Shown: in pieces, positions 48,951 through 58,602 of the stretch
How positions within the stretch are numbered: position 1 is the first letter of the stretch
Layout of the letters: every line of letters starts with the position of its first letter
Origin: an uncultured Woeseiaceae bacterium
GTDB lineage: Bacteria; Pseudomonadota; Gammaproteobacteria; Steroidobacterales; Woeseiaceae
Assembly (NCBI GenBank): GCA_945788625.1
Contig: CALZMQ010000004.1
Span: forward strand, 1-64,000
Direction: 5' to 3'
Length of the DNA: 64,000 nt
Notes under the pieces: model-generated
Database searches by the model: none
What the model saw: only the letters and a program-made list of their open reading frames with translations
Told to the model about the DNA's origin: nothing
Made by a program: the position numbers and the translations under genes

Positions 48951-50108
48951 ATGAGTGATGCCTTCCTTTTCACTTCGGAATCCGTTTCCGAGGGACACCC
49001 AGACAAGATCTCCGACCAGATCTCGGACGCGATTCTCGATGCCATCATCGAGCAAGATCCGAAGGCGCGAGTCGCCTGCGAGACCATGGTCAAGACCGGC
49101 GTAGCCATCGTTGCCGGAGAAGTCACGACTTCCGCCTGGGTGGATATCGAAGACATCGTGCGCAATACGGTGCTCGAGATCGGCTACAACAGCTCCAAGA
49201 TGGGATTCGACGGCGCCTCGTGTTCCGTGCTGAATGCGATCGGCAAGCAATCGCCGGACATCGCGCAGGGCGTTGATCGCGAAACTGCGGAGAAGCAGGG
49301 GGCCGGCGACCAGGGACTCATGTTCGGCTATGCGACGGACGAGACCGACGTGCTCATGCCGGCACCGATTACGTACTCGCATCGTCTTATGCGCCGCCAG
49401 GCCGAAGTCCGGAAGAACGGCACGCTGCCGTACCTGCGGCCGGATGCGAAGAGCCAGGTCACTTTCGTCTACAAGGACGCGAAACCCGTAGCCATCGACG
49501 CAATCGTCGTTTCGTCGCAGCACGATCCGGACGTGTCCATGGCCGATCTGCGCGAGGGTGTCATGGAGGAGATTATCAAACCTGTAATCCCGGCCGAACT
49601 CGTTAGCGCCGACACGCAGTACCACATCAATCCCACCGGCCGCTTCGAGATCGGCGGACCGATGGGTGATTGCGGGCTCACTGGCCGCAAGATCATCGTC
49701 GACACCTATGGCGGCTCGGCTCGCCACGGCGGCGGTGCATTCTCGGGCAAGGACCCGTCGAAAGTCGACCGCTCCGCGGCCTATGCGGCTCGCTACGTTG
49801 CCAAGAACATCGTCGCCGCCGGCCTGGCCGATCGCTGTGAGATCCAGGTGTCCTATGCCATCGGTGTGGCCGAACCGACTTCGATCAGCGTTCGCACCTT
49901 CGGCACCGGGAAACTTTCTGATACAAAGTTGACGGAACTGATCCGCGAGCACTTCGATCTGACTCCGTACGGCATTCTGAGCATGCTCGACCTGATCAAG
50001 CCGATATACAAACAGACTGCCGCGTACGGGCATTTCGGCCGGGAAGACATAGACGTGAGCTGGGAAAAGACCGACAAGGCCGAGGCACTGAAGAGCGCCG
50101 CGGCCTGA
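48951..50108 (+). CDS. metK: S-adenosylmethionine synthase
   Basis: Makes SAM from methionine and ATP. It has 385 residues (E. coli 384). Motifs: [29 protein letters not shown] and the P-loop-like [19 protein letters not shown] 48951 gives [10 protein letters not shown]; an in-frame ATG six codons earlier (48933) is also possible. ahcY follows after 39 bases, joining the two steps of the activated methyl cycle. Confidence 0.97.
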   Translation: MSDAFLFTSESVSEGHPDKISDQISDAILDAIIEQDPKARVACETMVKTGVAIVAGEVTTSAWVDIEDIVRNTVLEIGYNSSKMGFDGASCSVLNAIGKQSPDIAQGVDRETAEKQGAGDQGLMFGYATDETDVLMPAPITYSHRLMRRQAEVRKNGTLPYLRPDAKSQVTFVYKDAKPVAIDAIVVSSQHDPDVSMADLREGVMEEIIKPVIPAELVSADTQYHINPTGRFEIGGPMGDCGLTGRKIIVDTYGGSARHGGGAFSGKDPSKVDRSAAYAARYVAKNIVAAGLADRCEIQVSYAIGVAEPTSISVRTFGTGKLSDTKLTELIREHFDLTPYGILSMLDLIKPIYKQTAAYGHFGREDIDVSWEKTDKAEALKSAAA

Positions 50109-50147
50109 TACTAATCTGACGAACATAATTCTTTCGGGAGACACACC

Positions 50148-51461
50148 ATGAGCAACGAAGCCGTTGCCATTCCGCAGCACGACTACAAGGTCGCCGACAT
50201 TTCGCTCGCCGACTGGGGCCGCAAGGAAATCGCCATCGCCGAAACCGAAATGCCCGGCCTTATGGCGCTGCGTGATGAATACAAGGGCCAGCAGCCACTC
50301 GAGGGCGTGCGCCTGACGGGCTGCCTGCATATGACGATCCAGACTGCAGTGCTGATCGAGACGCTCAAAGAACTCGGCGCCGACATACGGTGGTCGTCGT
50401 GCAATATCTTTTCGACCCAGGATCACGCCGCGGCGGCGATTGCCGACGCAGGCATTCCCGTGTTCGCGTGGAAGGGCGAGACCGAAGACGAATACTGGTG
50501 GTGCGTCGAGCAAACGATAAACGGCCCGGATGGCTGGCAGCCAAACATGATCCTCGACGACGGCGGCGACCTCACACTGGTCCTGCACGAGAAGTACCCC
50601 GAGATCATGGCAAATGTGAAAGGCCTGTCCGAAGAAACCACGACGGGCGTGAAACGCCTTTACGATATGATGGCCGATAAATCGCTGTTGTGCCCGGCGT
50701 TCAATGTCAACGATTCGGTCACCAAATCGAAATTCGACAATCTCTACGGTTGCCGCGAGTCACTTGTCGACGGCATCAAGCGTGCTACCGACGTGATGAT
50801 CGCCGGCAAAGTAGCTGTCGTCTGCGGCTACGGCGATGTCGGTAAGGGTTGCGCACAGTCCCTGAAGGGCCTCGGCGCGACGGTCTGGGTAACCGAGGTC
50901 GATCCTATCTGTGCGCTGCAGGCAGCCATGGAGGGTTACCGGGTCGTCGAATTCGACGAGATTTGCGACCAGGTCGATATCGTGGTCACGGCCACCGGTA
51001 ACTACCACGTGGTTTCGGGGCCGCAGATGGAGCGAATGCGCAACCAGGCGATTGTCTGCAACATCGGTCACTTCGATAACGAAATCGACGTTGCCTATCT
51101 GCAGAAATTCGAATGGGAGAACATCAAACCGCAAGTGGATCATGTCATCTTCCCGGATGGAAAACGCATCATCATCCTGGCCGAGGGCCGCCTCGTGAAT
51201 CTCGGCTGCGCAACGGGCCATCCGAGCTTCGTAATGTCGAACTCGTTTACGAACCAGGTGCTGGCTCAGATCGAGCTTTGGGAGAATGGCGATCAGTACG
51301 AGAACAAGGTTTATGTATTGCCCAAGCACCTCGATGAGAAAGTCGCACGATTGCACCTCGAGCGCATCGGAGCCAGAATTACCGAACTTTCTGACGAGCA
51401 AGCCAAGTACATCGGGGTCGACAAAGACGGCCCGTACAAGCCGGAGCACTACCGCTACTAA
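50148..51461 (+). CDS. ahcY: Adenosylhomocysteinase
   Basis: Hydrolyses S-adenosylhomocysteine to homocysteine and adenosine, relieving product inhibition of methyltransferases. It has 437 residues with [28 protein letters not shown], the NAD-binding [18 protein letters not shown] and the conserved C-terminal KPEHYRY. CGGGAGA lies before the ATG. No metF follows; the next gene is a CpdA-type phosphodiesterase. Confidence 0.97.
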   Translation: MSNEAVAIPQHDYKVADISLADWGRKEIAIAETEMPGLMALRDEYKGQQPLEGVRLTGCLHMTIQTAVLIETLKELGADIRWSSCNIFSTQDHAAAAIADAGIPVFAWKGETEDEYWWCVEQTINGPDGWQPNMILDDGGDLTLVLHEKYPEIMANVKGLSEETTTGVKRLYDMMADKSLLCPAFNVNDSVTKSKFDNLYGCRESLVDGIKRATDVMIAGKVAVVCGYGDVGKGCAQSLKGLGATVWVTEVDPICALQAAMEGYRVVEFDEICDQVDIVVTATGNYHVVSGPQMERMRNQAIVCNIGHFDNEIDVAYLQKFEWENIKPQVDHVIFPDGKRIIILAEGRLVNLGCATGHPSFVMSNSFTNQVLAQIELWENGDQYENKVYVLPKHLDEKVARLHLERIGARITELSDEQAKYIGVDKDGPYKPEHYRY

Positions 51462-51472
51462 GGAACCTGCGT

Positions 51473-52261
51473 ATTCAATCGAACCCTGATGCAGCCAATG
51501 GCGACCTGATTCGGATCCTGCACCTTACGGATCCGCATCTTTTCGCCGACCCCGACGGTGACCTGCGCGGCACCGTCACGCAGGCGTCGCTGCAAAGTGT
51601 GCTCGATCATTATCAATCCGGGGACTGGCGCGCCGATCGCGTCGTGATCACGGGCGACCTCATCCAGGACGACACGGCAGAAGCTTACGACCGGTTTCGC
51701 GAGCTATTGCTGCCGCTCAACATGCGCATGCACTGCGTGCCCGGCAACCACGACATTCGCGACCTCATGCGCAAGGTCTGCTGTGTTCCGCCATTTTCCT
51801 ACTGCGCCTATGAAGAAATCGGCGACTGGCTGCTGATCGGGCTCGACAGCTGCGTCGGCGGCGATGATGCCGGCGGTCTGCTCGGGCCGGAGGAACTGGA
51901 GCGTTTTTCCGCTACGGTGGCGGGCAGCTCGGCGAAGCACGTCATGGTTTGCCTGCACCACCCGCCCATTCCGATGGGCAGCACTTGGCTGGACACCGTG
52001 GGCCTGAGGAACGGTGACGAGTTCCTGCAATGCGCACAGTCGATCGGCCGCGTGCGTATCGCCGTGTTCGGGCACGTACATCAGGCTTACGACAAGGCTC
52101 ATGACGGCATCCGCATCATTGCCACGCCGTCTACCTGCCGGCAGTTCAAGCCGGGCAGCGACGACTTCGCTTTGGACGACCAGCCCCCGGCGTACCGCCG
52201 CATTGCATTGCAGGCGGACGGCGGCATCGACACGGAACTCGTCTGGATCGACGATGATTAG
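51473..52261 (+). CDS. cpdA: CpdA-type cyclic-nucleotide phosphodiesterase, start codon unclear
   Basis: Metallophosphoesterase most like 3',5'-cAMP phosphodiesterase CpdA. Motifs in order: ILHLTDPHLF with metal ligands D and H, VVITGDLIQDD, VPGNHDIRD, VCLHHPP and FGHVHQAYD. Full length needs the first motif, yet the frame has no ATG, GTG or TTG between its preceding in-frame stop (inside ahcY) and GTG 51599, which lies after that motif. ATT 51473, eight bases after AAGGA, would give 262 residues (E. coli 275); CTG 51467 is also in frame. A one-base sequence error near ATG 51496 is an alternative. Confidence 0.85.
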   Translation: MQSNPDAANGDLIRILHLTDPHLFADPDGDLRGTVTQASLQSVLDHYQSGDWRADRVVITGDLIQDDTAEAYDRFRELLLPLNMRMHCVPGNHDIRDLMRKVCCVPPFSYCAYEEIGDWLLIGLDSCVGGDDAGGLLGPEELERFSATVAGSSAKHVMVCLHHPPIPMGSTWLDTVGLRNGDEFLQCAQSIGRVRIAVFGHVHQAYDKAHDGIRIIATPSTCRQFKPGSDDFALDDQPPAYRRIALQADGGIDTELVWIDDD

Positions 52262-53147
52262 ACTTGCCTGCGTCGCGGTGCTGCTCGCCCTGTCCTGGTC
52301 GTCCCGCGCCGACACCGGCGGTCACCCCGTTACGTTGTGGCGAGCACAGGGCCATAGCAATTCGGTCTACTTGCTCGGGTCGATCCATTTGCTGCGCGAG
52401 CAGGACCATCCGCTGCCGTCGGTCATCGACACCGTCTACGAGGACGCGGAAGTGCTGGTCATGGAACTCGACATGGACGATCTCGACGGCGCGGCATCGC
52501 AGCAACTTTTCAACAAGAACGGCGTGCTGAGGGACGGCACGACGCTGCGCGACATGATGGGCGAGGTCATGTACCGTCGGGCTGAGATTGCGGCGGAGGC
52601 TGGCGACATACCGATAGACATGCTGGCAAGCAGCGAGCCCTGGCTGGCCGCGCTGACCGTGGAAATGATGGCCTTGTATCGCATCGGCTTCAATCCCAAG
52701 CTCGGTATCGAGATGCACATGACGTCGCGCGCCGTCGCCGACGGAAAACCGATCCAGGGACTAGAGAGCATCGAACAGCAACTGGCTTACCTGGACGGCC
52801 TGTCCCTGGAGGCGCAGCGTGAGATGCTCGTGCAGACGCTCGAAGAGACAGAGACGATTGCGGAGTCGATCGACGAATTGATCCGCGCGTGGCGCTACGG
52901 CGACATTGAATCGCTGGAATCGGGCCTGCTCGAGAGTTTCGCAGAGCACGAAGAGCTCGGCGACGCACTGGTCAGGGATCGCAACCGGCGCTGGGCGTCG
53001 CAGATCGACGAGCTGCTCGACGACGGCGACGACTACCTGATCATCGTCGGCGCCTTGCACCTCGTCGGCGAAGACGGCGTACCGAATCTCCTCGCACGCA
53101 AAGGGGTCAGGATTCTGCAGTTGAGCGAGCCCCCTTCTGTTCGGTAG
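52254..53147 (+). CDS. TraB/GumN family exported protein
   Basis: Protein of 297 residues of the TraB/GumN (Tiki-like) family, members of which are predicted or shown to be metal-dependent proteases. Sec signal peptide to about residue 19 (WSSRA). Conserved features are YLLGSIHLLREQDHPLP near the start, ELDMDDLD, and the C-terminal RDRNRRWASQID and IIVGALHLVGEDGV. The paired GSIH and GALHLVG histidines are the expected metal site. ATG overlaps the cpdA stop by eight bases. Confidence 0.87.
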   Translation: MIRLACVAVLLALSWSSRADTGGHPVTLWRAQGHSNSVYLLGSIHLLREQDHPLPSVIDTVYEDAEVLVMELDMDDLDGAASQQLFNKNGVLRDGTTLRDMMGEVMYRRAEIAAEAGDIPIDMLASSEPWLAALTVEMMALYRIGFNPKLGIEMHMTSRAVADGKPIQGLESIEQQLAYLDGLSLEAQREMLVQTLEETETIAESIDELIRAWRYGDIESLESGLLESFAEHEELGDALVRDRNRRWASQIDELLDDGDDYLIIVGALHLVGEDGVPNLLARKGVRILQLSEPPSVR

Positions 53148-53174
53148 CATGCGCCCCTCTTCAGAAGGAACGTC

Positions 53175-54443
53175 ATGACTCTGTTTACAAATGCGCAGCA
53201 ATTCATCGCCGGTGGCGTGAATTCCCCGGTCAGGGCTTTTGCCGCGGTCGGCGGCGATCCCGTTTTTTTCAAGAGCGCCGCCGGTGCCTGGCTCGAAGCG
53301 GAAGACGGCCGCAAGTACATCGACTACGTAGGATCCTGGGGTCCCATGATCCTCGGTCACGGACACCCCAAAGTCCTGGATGCCGTACTCGAAACGGCAA
53401 AGCGCGGCCTCAGCTTCGGAGCACCGTGCGTCCTCGAAACGCGGATTGCGGAGAAGATCTGCGAAATGGTGCCATCGATTGAGCGCGTTCGAATGGTCAA
53501 TTCCGGCACCGAAGCGACGATGAGCGCGATTCGGCTTGCGCGAGGTCACACCGGCCGGGACAAGATCGTCAAGTTCGAAGGCTGCTACCACGGTCACTCG
53601 GACTCGCTGCTCATCAAGGCGGGATCGGGTGCTTTGACGCTGGGCGTACCGAGTTCTCCGGGCGTGCCCGCCGGGCTCGCCGAACACACGATCACGCTCC
53701 CCTACAATGACTCGAGCGCGGTGCGCGCGGCGTTCGAGGAGCTCGGTTCGCAAATTGCCTGCGTTATCGTCGAGCCGATCGCGGGCAACATGAACATGGT
53801 GCCGCCCGTGCCGGGATTCCACGAAACGCTGCGTGAACAATGCACGAAGGCCGGCGCATTGCTGATCTTCGACGAGGTGATGACGGGGTTCCGCGTTGCC
53901 AGGGGGGGCGCGCAAGCCGTATTCGATATCACGCCCGATCTGACGACGCTAGGCAAGGTCGTCGGCGGCGGCATGCCCGCCGCGGCGTTCGGCGGCCGCG
54001 CCGACGTCATGGCGAGCATCGCTCCCGATGGTCCGGTTTACCAGGCCGGTACCCTGTCTGGAAATCCAGTTGCGATGGCAGCCGGACTCGCGACGCTTAC
54101 GGAAGTCGATCGACCCGGATTCTACGAGTCGCTCACTGAAAAGACGCAGCGCCTGGCCGACGGCCTCAGCACGGCAGCCTCCGATGCAGGCGTTGCAATC
54201 GCAATCGAGAACGCCGGCGGCATGTTCGGTCTCGTATTTACACAGGACGGGCCGGTGCGCAGTTACACGCAAGTCGCTGCTGCCGACGTCGAGCGCTTTA
54301 CGGCATTTTTCCACGGCATGCTCAATGAGGGTGTGTACCTGGCGCCCTCCGCTTTCGAGGCAGGATTCGTCTCCGCCGCGCACAGCGACGACGACCTCGA
54401 CGCGACCATTGCCGCCGCCGGCAAGGTGTTCAGCACGCTATAG
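53175..54443 (+). CDS. hemL: Glutamate-1-semialdehyde 2,1-aminomutase
   Basis: PLP enzyme that makes 5-aminolevulinate in the C5 haem pathway. It has 422 residues (E. coli 426). It begins [17 protein letters not shown], has [18 protein letters not shown] for phosphate binding, [11 protein letters not shown], and the PLP lysine K261 in [15 protein letters not shown]. It is convergent with the LON-domain gene, overlapping it by 14 bases. Confidence 0.97.
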   Translation: MTLFTNAQQFIAGGVNSPVRAFAAVGGDPVFFKSAAGAWLEAEDGRKYIDYVGSWGPMILGHGHPKVLDAVLETAKRGLSFGAPCVLETRIAEKICEMVPSIERVRMVNSGTEATMSAIRLARGHTGRDKIVKFEGCYHGHSDSLLIKAGSGALTLGVPSSPGVPAGLAEHTITLPYNDSSAVRAAFEELGSQIACVIVEPIAGNMNMVPPVPGFHETLREQCTKAGALLIFDEVMTGFRVARGGAQAVFDITPDLTTLGKVVGGGMPAAAFGGRADVMASIAPDGPVYQAGTLSGNPVAMAAGLATLTEVDRPGFYESLTEKTQRLADGLSTAASDAGVAIAIENAGGMFGLVFTQDGPVRSYTQVAAADVERFTAFFHGMLNEGVYLAPSAFEAGFVSAAHSDDDLDATIAAAGKVFSTL

Positions 54444-55023
54444 TCGGGCCACGCACGTTACTCAACAACTCGTCGACGAGCTTCAGCCGCGCCAGGGTGT
54501 CGCTACTCTCGAGGTATTGCTGCTTGATTTCGAGTTCGATAGGCAGTATCTCAGTCAAGCGATAGGTCACCCAGACGGCATCGTCGAATCGACGCTCGAG
54601 CGACTCGTAGAGCCGACCGAGATCGTCGAGCACGTTGGCAAGGATCTTACTGAGCGACTCGTAGTCGCCGGGCAATGCCATGGCGGGTTCCGGCTCAATG
54701 AGTTCGACATTGCCCGTATTCAGCCCGTTTGCCTGTTGTTCAGAAGTAACGAGGCGGAAGCGTTGCCCGCCTATAGCCGTGACGCCAAGCAGGCCGTCGC
54801 TGCCCTGGTACCAGTCGACAATCCTGGCGAGCGTTCCGACATCGAACGTTGTCGCCGGCCCGGCTTCCTGCCCGTCGCGAATCAACAGCACGCCGAATGG
54901 TGTGTCGTTCTTCATACAATGGCTGATCATGTCGATATAGCGCGACTCGAAAATGCGCAGCGGCAGCGGTCCGTCCGGGAACAGGACGGTGCTTAATGGA
55001 AATAACGGTATTTGCACATCCAA
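54430..55023 (-). CDS. LON substrate-binding-domain protein
   Basis: 197-residue protein consisting only of the N-terminal (LON) domain of Lon protease, with no ATPase or protease part. It reads [25 protein letters not shown] and later [22 protein letters not shown]-like text (about 62-83). Stand-alone LON proteins are widespread with no settled function. The start is TTG 55023 or GTG 55017; neither has a clear ribosome site. Convergent with hemL. Confidence 0.88.
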   Translation of the reverse strand: MDVQIPLFPLSTVLFPDGPLPLRIFESRYIDMISHCMKNDTPFGVLLIRDGQEAGPATTFDVGTLARIVDWYQGSDGLLGVTAIGGQRFRLVTSEQQANGLNTGNVELIEPEPAMALPGDYESLSKILANVLDDLGRLYESLERRFDDAVWVTYRLTEILPIELEIKQQYLESSDTLARLKLVDELLSNVRGPTIAC

Positions 55024-55055
55024 CAGTATAGGACGCCGGTGACGGCTTGTGTGGG

Positions 55056-55075
55056 TACGGGACTTCTGTCCCGTA
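55056..55075. other. Perfect small hairpin upstream of the LON gene
   Basis: TACGGGAC-TTCT-GTCCCGTA is an 8-bp perfect stem with a four-base loop in the 104-base gap between mpl and the LON-domain gene. No T-tract follows on the minus strand. It may lie in the LON mRNA leader or be a small dispersed palindrome. Confidence 0.5.
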
Positions 55076-55127
55076 ACGGCTGTCGTCGTCGTTTATGCAG
55101 CGTCATCGGCAAATGCCGCCAGGCGCG

Positions 55128-56501
55128 TCAGGGCTTGCCCCGCGTGCGCTGCAATACGGCCGTAAGCGTTTGCCGGGCAGCGCCGAATCCACCGTTGCTC
55201 ATGAAAATAACCTGGTCCCCGGACAAGACGCGAGTGGACATGTCCGTGACCAGTTGGTCGTAGTCGCCGAATACATGCAGCTTGTCGCCAAGGCCGGACA
55301 ACGCCGCGTCGAATTCCGCACTCATGTCTTTCGGTCTGTACATCCACACGAGGTCCGCAGCTTCCAGGGCGTCGGCTAACGAGTCATTGTGCACGCCGAG
55401 TTTCATTGTGTTGGAGCGTGGCTCGATGGCCACAATGACGCGATGTCCCGGATACCTGTTCCTGACCGAGGCAATGGTCTTCTCGATGGCAGTCGGGTGG
55501 TGTGCAAAGTCATCGTAGATCGCGATATCCGCAACGGTCGCGGTACGCTCCATGCGGCGCTTCACGCCCTCGAACCGGGACAGCGCATCGACAGCCCGCT
55601 CGAGAGACACACCGGCCGATGCCGCGGCCGCGACCGCGGCCAGCGCGTTCTCGAGGTTGTAAATACCGCCAATGTTCCAGCGCGTCACCGCCGAGCTACC
55701 GGACGGCGCCTGCATGGCTATCCGACGCTCGACCTTGTCACTGAAGTGCGCCGTCCAGTCGCCGTCGCCGCTCGTGCCGAACGACTCGACAGGTGTCCAG
55801 CAACCCATCTCGATTAACCTCTTCAGGTTCTCATCGGCGCCGTTGACGATGACGCGGCCGGCGGCCGGCACGGTTCGCATAAGCTGATGAAATTGCCACA
55901 GTATTGCGTCGATATCGGCATAGATGTCCGCATGATCGAATTCGAGGTTACTCAGGACCAGCGTGCGCGGCCGGTAGTGAACGAACTTGGCGCGTTTGTC
56001 GAAGAATGCCGTGTCGTACTCGTCGGCTTCGACCACAAAATGTTCAGTTTCCCCGAAACGGGCCGACTCGCCGAAATTTGCCGGTATCCCGCCAATCAGG
56101 AAGCCCGGGCTGTGTCCCGCGTCCTGCAAAATCCACGCGAGCATACTCGAGATCGTCGTCTTGCCATGGGTGCCCGCCACGGCGTACACGTGCCGATCGT
56201 TCAACACGTTCTCCGCAAGCCACTGTGGGCCCGACTGGTAGGGTAAACCTCGATCCAGCATGGCCTCTACGACCTCGGTGCCGCGACTCATGACATTGCC
56301 GACGATGACACAGTCGGGTTTGACGTCGAGCTGCGCGGCGTCGACGCCCTCGTAAATCTCGATACCGAGCTTTCTAAGCTGGGTACTCATTGGCGGATAG
56401 ACATTGCGGTCGCAACCCGTGACCTCGTGCCCCGCCGCCCTTGCAAGCGCGGCAACACCGCCCATGAATGTCCCACAGATTCCGAGTATGTGTACGTGCA
56501 T
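55128..56501 (-). CDS. mpl: UDP-MurNAc:L-Ala-gamma-D-Glu-meso-DAP ligase (murein recycling)
   Basis: Mur-ligase-like enzyme that re-attaches the recycled murein tripeptide to UDP-MurNAc. It has 457 residues. It begins MHVHILGICGTFMGGVAALA, which separates Mpl from MurC (GIGGSGM), and the P-loop GTHGKTT is at 110-116. VEADEYDTAFFDKRAKFVHY is also characteristic. Its presence implies a DAP-tripeptide recycling route alongside de novo synthesis. Confidence 0.95.
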   Translation of the reverse strand: MHVHILGICGTFMGGVAALARAAGHEVTGCDRNVYPPMSTQLRKLGIEIYEGVDAAQLDVKPDCVIVGNVMSRGTEVVEAMLDRGLPYQSGPQWLAENVLNDRHVYAVAGTHGKTTISSMLAWILQDAGHSPGFLIGGIPANFGESARFGETEHFVVEADEYDTAFFDKRAKFVHYRPRTLVLSNLEFDHADIYADIDAILWQFHQLMRTVPAAGRVIVNGADENLKRLIEMGCWTPVESFGTSGDGDWTAHFSDKVERRIAMQAPSGSSAVTRWNIGGIYNLENALAAVAAAASAGVSLERAVDALSRFEGVKRRMERTATVADIAIYDDFAHHPTAIEKTIASVRNRYPGHRVIVAIEPRSNTMKLGVHNDSLADALEAADLVWMYRPKDMSAEFDAALSGLGDKLHVFGDYDQLVTDMSTRVLSGDQVIFMSNGGFGAARQTLTAVLQRTRGKP

Positions 56502-56507
56502 AGCGCC

Positions 56508-57023
56508 TCAGGTCGCCGCAGCGGGTGACGGGTCGATGGCTGAAAAAAGGAACTGCTGAAACAGGAAAATTACAATCGCAGCCATTACGCCGACAAACAT
56601 CCGCTGGTCAATTGCACGCGCAATGATATGGCCTTCGACCGCCAGGGACCATAGCAGGATCACGGTAACGACGATGCTGACCAGGTTGCCGCTTAAGTAA
56701 GGTGCCAGGAAAACGATCGCTGCGACGTACAAGAGGCTCAGAAGCGAGTCGCACCCCAACAAGGCAGTAACGGTCTGCAACGCGCGGGCACCGTGACCGG
56801 TCAGCAGAACAATTGCCGTGTAGCTGAGCAATCCGGCAACTCCAACCAGGATCATCTCGAAAAAGTGCGTCTTGCCGAGCTCTTGCGTCAGGACCGTCAT
56901 GATCGCTCCAGCAAACAACCAGAGCACTACCACGACTACAAACAGGAGCTGTGAATGCGGTATGGCGTCCGGCCCTTTGCGCAGGCGAATAATGTCAAAC
57001 AGCGTTTCGATGAGTGCGAACAC
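56508..57023 (-). CDS. Multi-pass membrane protein, Yip1-like
   Basis: 171-residue hydrophobic protein with about five helices (near 28-45, 58-75, 88-105, 112-128 and 142-160), weakly like the bacterial Yip1-domain family. No catalytic residues stand out and no function can be given. GTG start at 57023; it ends six bases before the mpl start, so it is probably cotranscribed with mpl. Confidence 0.6.
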   Translation of the reverse strand: MFALIETLFDIIRLRKGPDAIPHSQLLFVVVVVLWLFAGAIMTVLTQELGKTHFFEMILVGVAGLLSYTAIVLLTGHGARALQTVTALLGCDSLLSLLYVAAIVFLAPYLSGNLVSIVVTVILLWSLAVEGHIIARAIDQRMFVGVMAAIVIFLFQQFLFSAIDPSPAAAT

Positions 57024-57105
57024 GGTCGTTGCGTCGATTCCCGATGGCGAAAGATCGATGATCGCATGTTAACCTCCGATACTGAATATCGCTTGCGCCC
57101 CGCTG

Positions 57106-58179
57106 ATGCCTCATTACGTCTTCGTCGATCAACCCGACACGATTAGCTCGAAACTGGCCGGTCACGCCCACCTGGGCGTCGACACCGAGTTCATGCGGGA
57201 AAAAACCTACTTCGCGCAGTTGTGCCTGGTGCAAATTGCGACCACCGATGACATCTACTGTGTCGATCCGCTGACAGACAACAGCCAACAGCATTTCTGG
57301 ACCGAGTTGCTGGCACGAGATTGGGTGGTCCACTCTGCGCGGCAGGACATTGAAGTCGTGCTGCAAACGTCAGGCTCAATGCCGAGTTCCGTTTTCGATA
57401 CGCAAGTCGCTGCCGGACTGCTGGGACACCCCGCACAGTTGGGCTACGCGGGCCTCGTCAAGGAGCTTTTCGACATCGACATGGCGAAATCGCACACTCG
57501 CGCCGACTGGACGCGGCGTCCGTTGCGCGAGGAATACCTGCAATACGCTGCCGAGGACGTCGAATATCTCCTGCCCGCCTACCAGCTGTTGAGCGAACGG
57601 CTGGAACGCGAAGGCCGCATGGACTGGGCTCGTCAGGATTCGGCATTGCTGCTCGATGCGGGGCTTTACGATGTCGGCGGAGCGCAGGCGGTGGGGCGCC
57701 TGAAGGGTGCGAAGAACCTGCGCGGTCAGAAGCGCGCCACCGCCGTAAGGCTCGCGCACTGGCGCGAAGAAGAAGCCATCCGCCGAAACCGGCCACGGCA
57801 ATGGATAATGCGCGACAGCCTGCTCCTCGAGGTCGCGTTCCAGTTGCCATCGACGATGAAACAGTTGGCGGGCGTCGACGGCATGCCGGCGAAATTTTTA
57901 AAGCGGGTCGGAGACCAACTTCTGGCCGAGATCGATGCGGCATCGGCAGAGGAGAACAGTTACCGCCCGCCGCGCCCACCGACCGAACAGCAGAAAACAC
58001 AACTCAAAGAGATGATGTCACGGGTGGCGAGCGGCGCCGAGGAACTCGGCATCGCAGCGGAGACACTGGCTTCGAAGCGGGAATTGTCCGCCGTGGTGTT
58101 GTCGGGAAATGCGGACTCGCGGGTCTTCAACGGCTGGCGCCGCGACATCATCGGCAACGAGTTGCTCGAGCTTCTCTAA
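57106..58179 (+). CDS. rnd: Ribonuclease D
   Basis: 3'-5' exoribonuclease of the DEDDy class acting in tRNA and stable RNA 3' maturation. It has 357 residues. Exo motifs: GVDTEFMREKTYFAQL with D26 and E28, HSARQDIEVV, and YAAEDVEYLLPAY carrying the DEDDy tyrosine. The HRDC domain follows at about 210-290. Divergent from the small membrane protein gene. Its TAA is the first boundary of the repeat element that follows. Confidence 0.96.
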   Translation: MPHYVFVDQPDTISSKLAGHAHLGVDTEFMREKTYFAQLCLVQIATTDDIYCVDPLTDNSQQHFWTELLARDWVVHSARQDIEVVLQTSGSMPSSVFDTQVAAGLLGHPAQLGYAGLVKELFDIDMAKSHTRADWTRRPLREEYLQYAAEDVEYLLPAYQLLSERLEREGRMDWARQDSALLLDAGLYDVGGAQAVGRLKGAKNLRGQKRATAVRLAHWREEEAIRRNRPRQWIMRDSLLLEVAFQLPSTMKQLAGVDGMPAKFLKRVGDQLLAEIDAASAEENSYRPPRPPTEQQKTQLKEMMSRVASGAEELGIAAETLASKRELSAVVLSGNADSRVFNGWRRDIIGNELLELL

Positions 58180-58493
58180 CCCCACCACCCACCACCCACC
58201 ATCCACTATCGGCGAACGGGCGGCGATCACGGGGCATGTCCCAGTCGCTCGGACAATCTGCGATAACTCGCTTTGTGGAACACACCCCGCACTCGCCGCC
58301 CGCGGGGCGCATGACATGTTCAGCGGGTTGCGGATGGGGAGTTTCACGAGCGTCGTGCGGAGCGCCGCGACGCAGGACGCCAAAGCAAGCGAAGCCCGAT
58401 GCAAGCGAGACAAGGACGTCGAGCGAGCTTAAGCGAGAGGAACTCCCCATCCGCAGCCCGCGTTTCGTGGATGGTGGATGGTGGGTGGTGGGG
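58180..58493. repeat. 314-bp MITE-like element with 27-bp terminal inverted repeats
   Basis: The ends are C-rich at 58180-58206 (CCCCACCACCCACC...) and G-rich at 58467-58493 (...GGTGGGTGGTGGGG). They are inverted copies over 27 bases with one mismatch. The element begins at the base after the rnd stop codon. Inside are a 120-base core (58208-58327) that is inverted at 44301-44420, and a 15-base inverted pair TGCGGATGGGGAGTT/AACTCCCCATCCGCA near 58329-58455. I find no credible gene. No clear target duplication is visible at the ends. Confidence 0.85.
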
Positions 58494-58542
58494 TCAACGT
58501 ACCGTCGCAATCTGGAGACATTGCCGAATAATGTGAAGTCGG

Positions 58543-58573
58543 TTACAAAACCACTCTGGTCCCGTCGTATAGT
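58543..58573 (+). promoter_or_regulatory. Possible promoter of the PQQ/diheme lipoprotein gene
   Basis: TTACAA (58543-58548) and TATAGT (58568-58573) with a 19-base spacer, 30 bases before the ATG at 58603. The long spacer makes it a weak candidate; it lies just downstream of the repeat element. Confidence 0.3.
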
Positions 58574-58602
58574 TTGCGCACGAGTTGCCGGAGCACCCGA
58601 CG

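Noticed and set aside
50109-50147. SAM or SAH riboswitch before metK or ahcY
   Set aside because: The metK-ahcY gap is 39 bases, too short, and the 139-base tkt-metK gap shows none of the conserved SAH riboswitch blocks.
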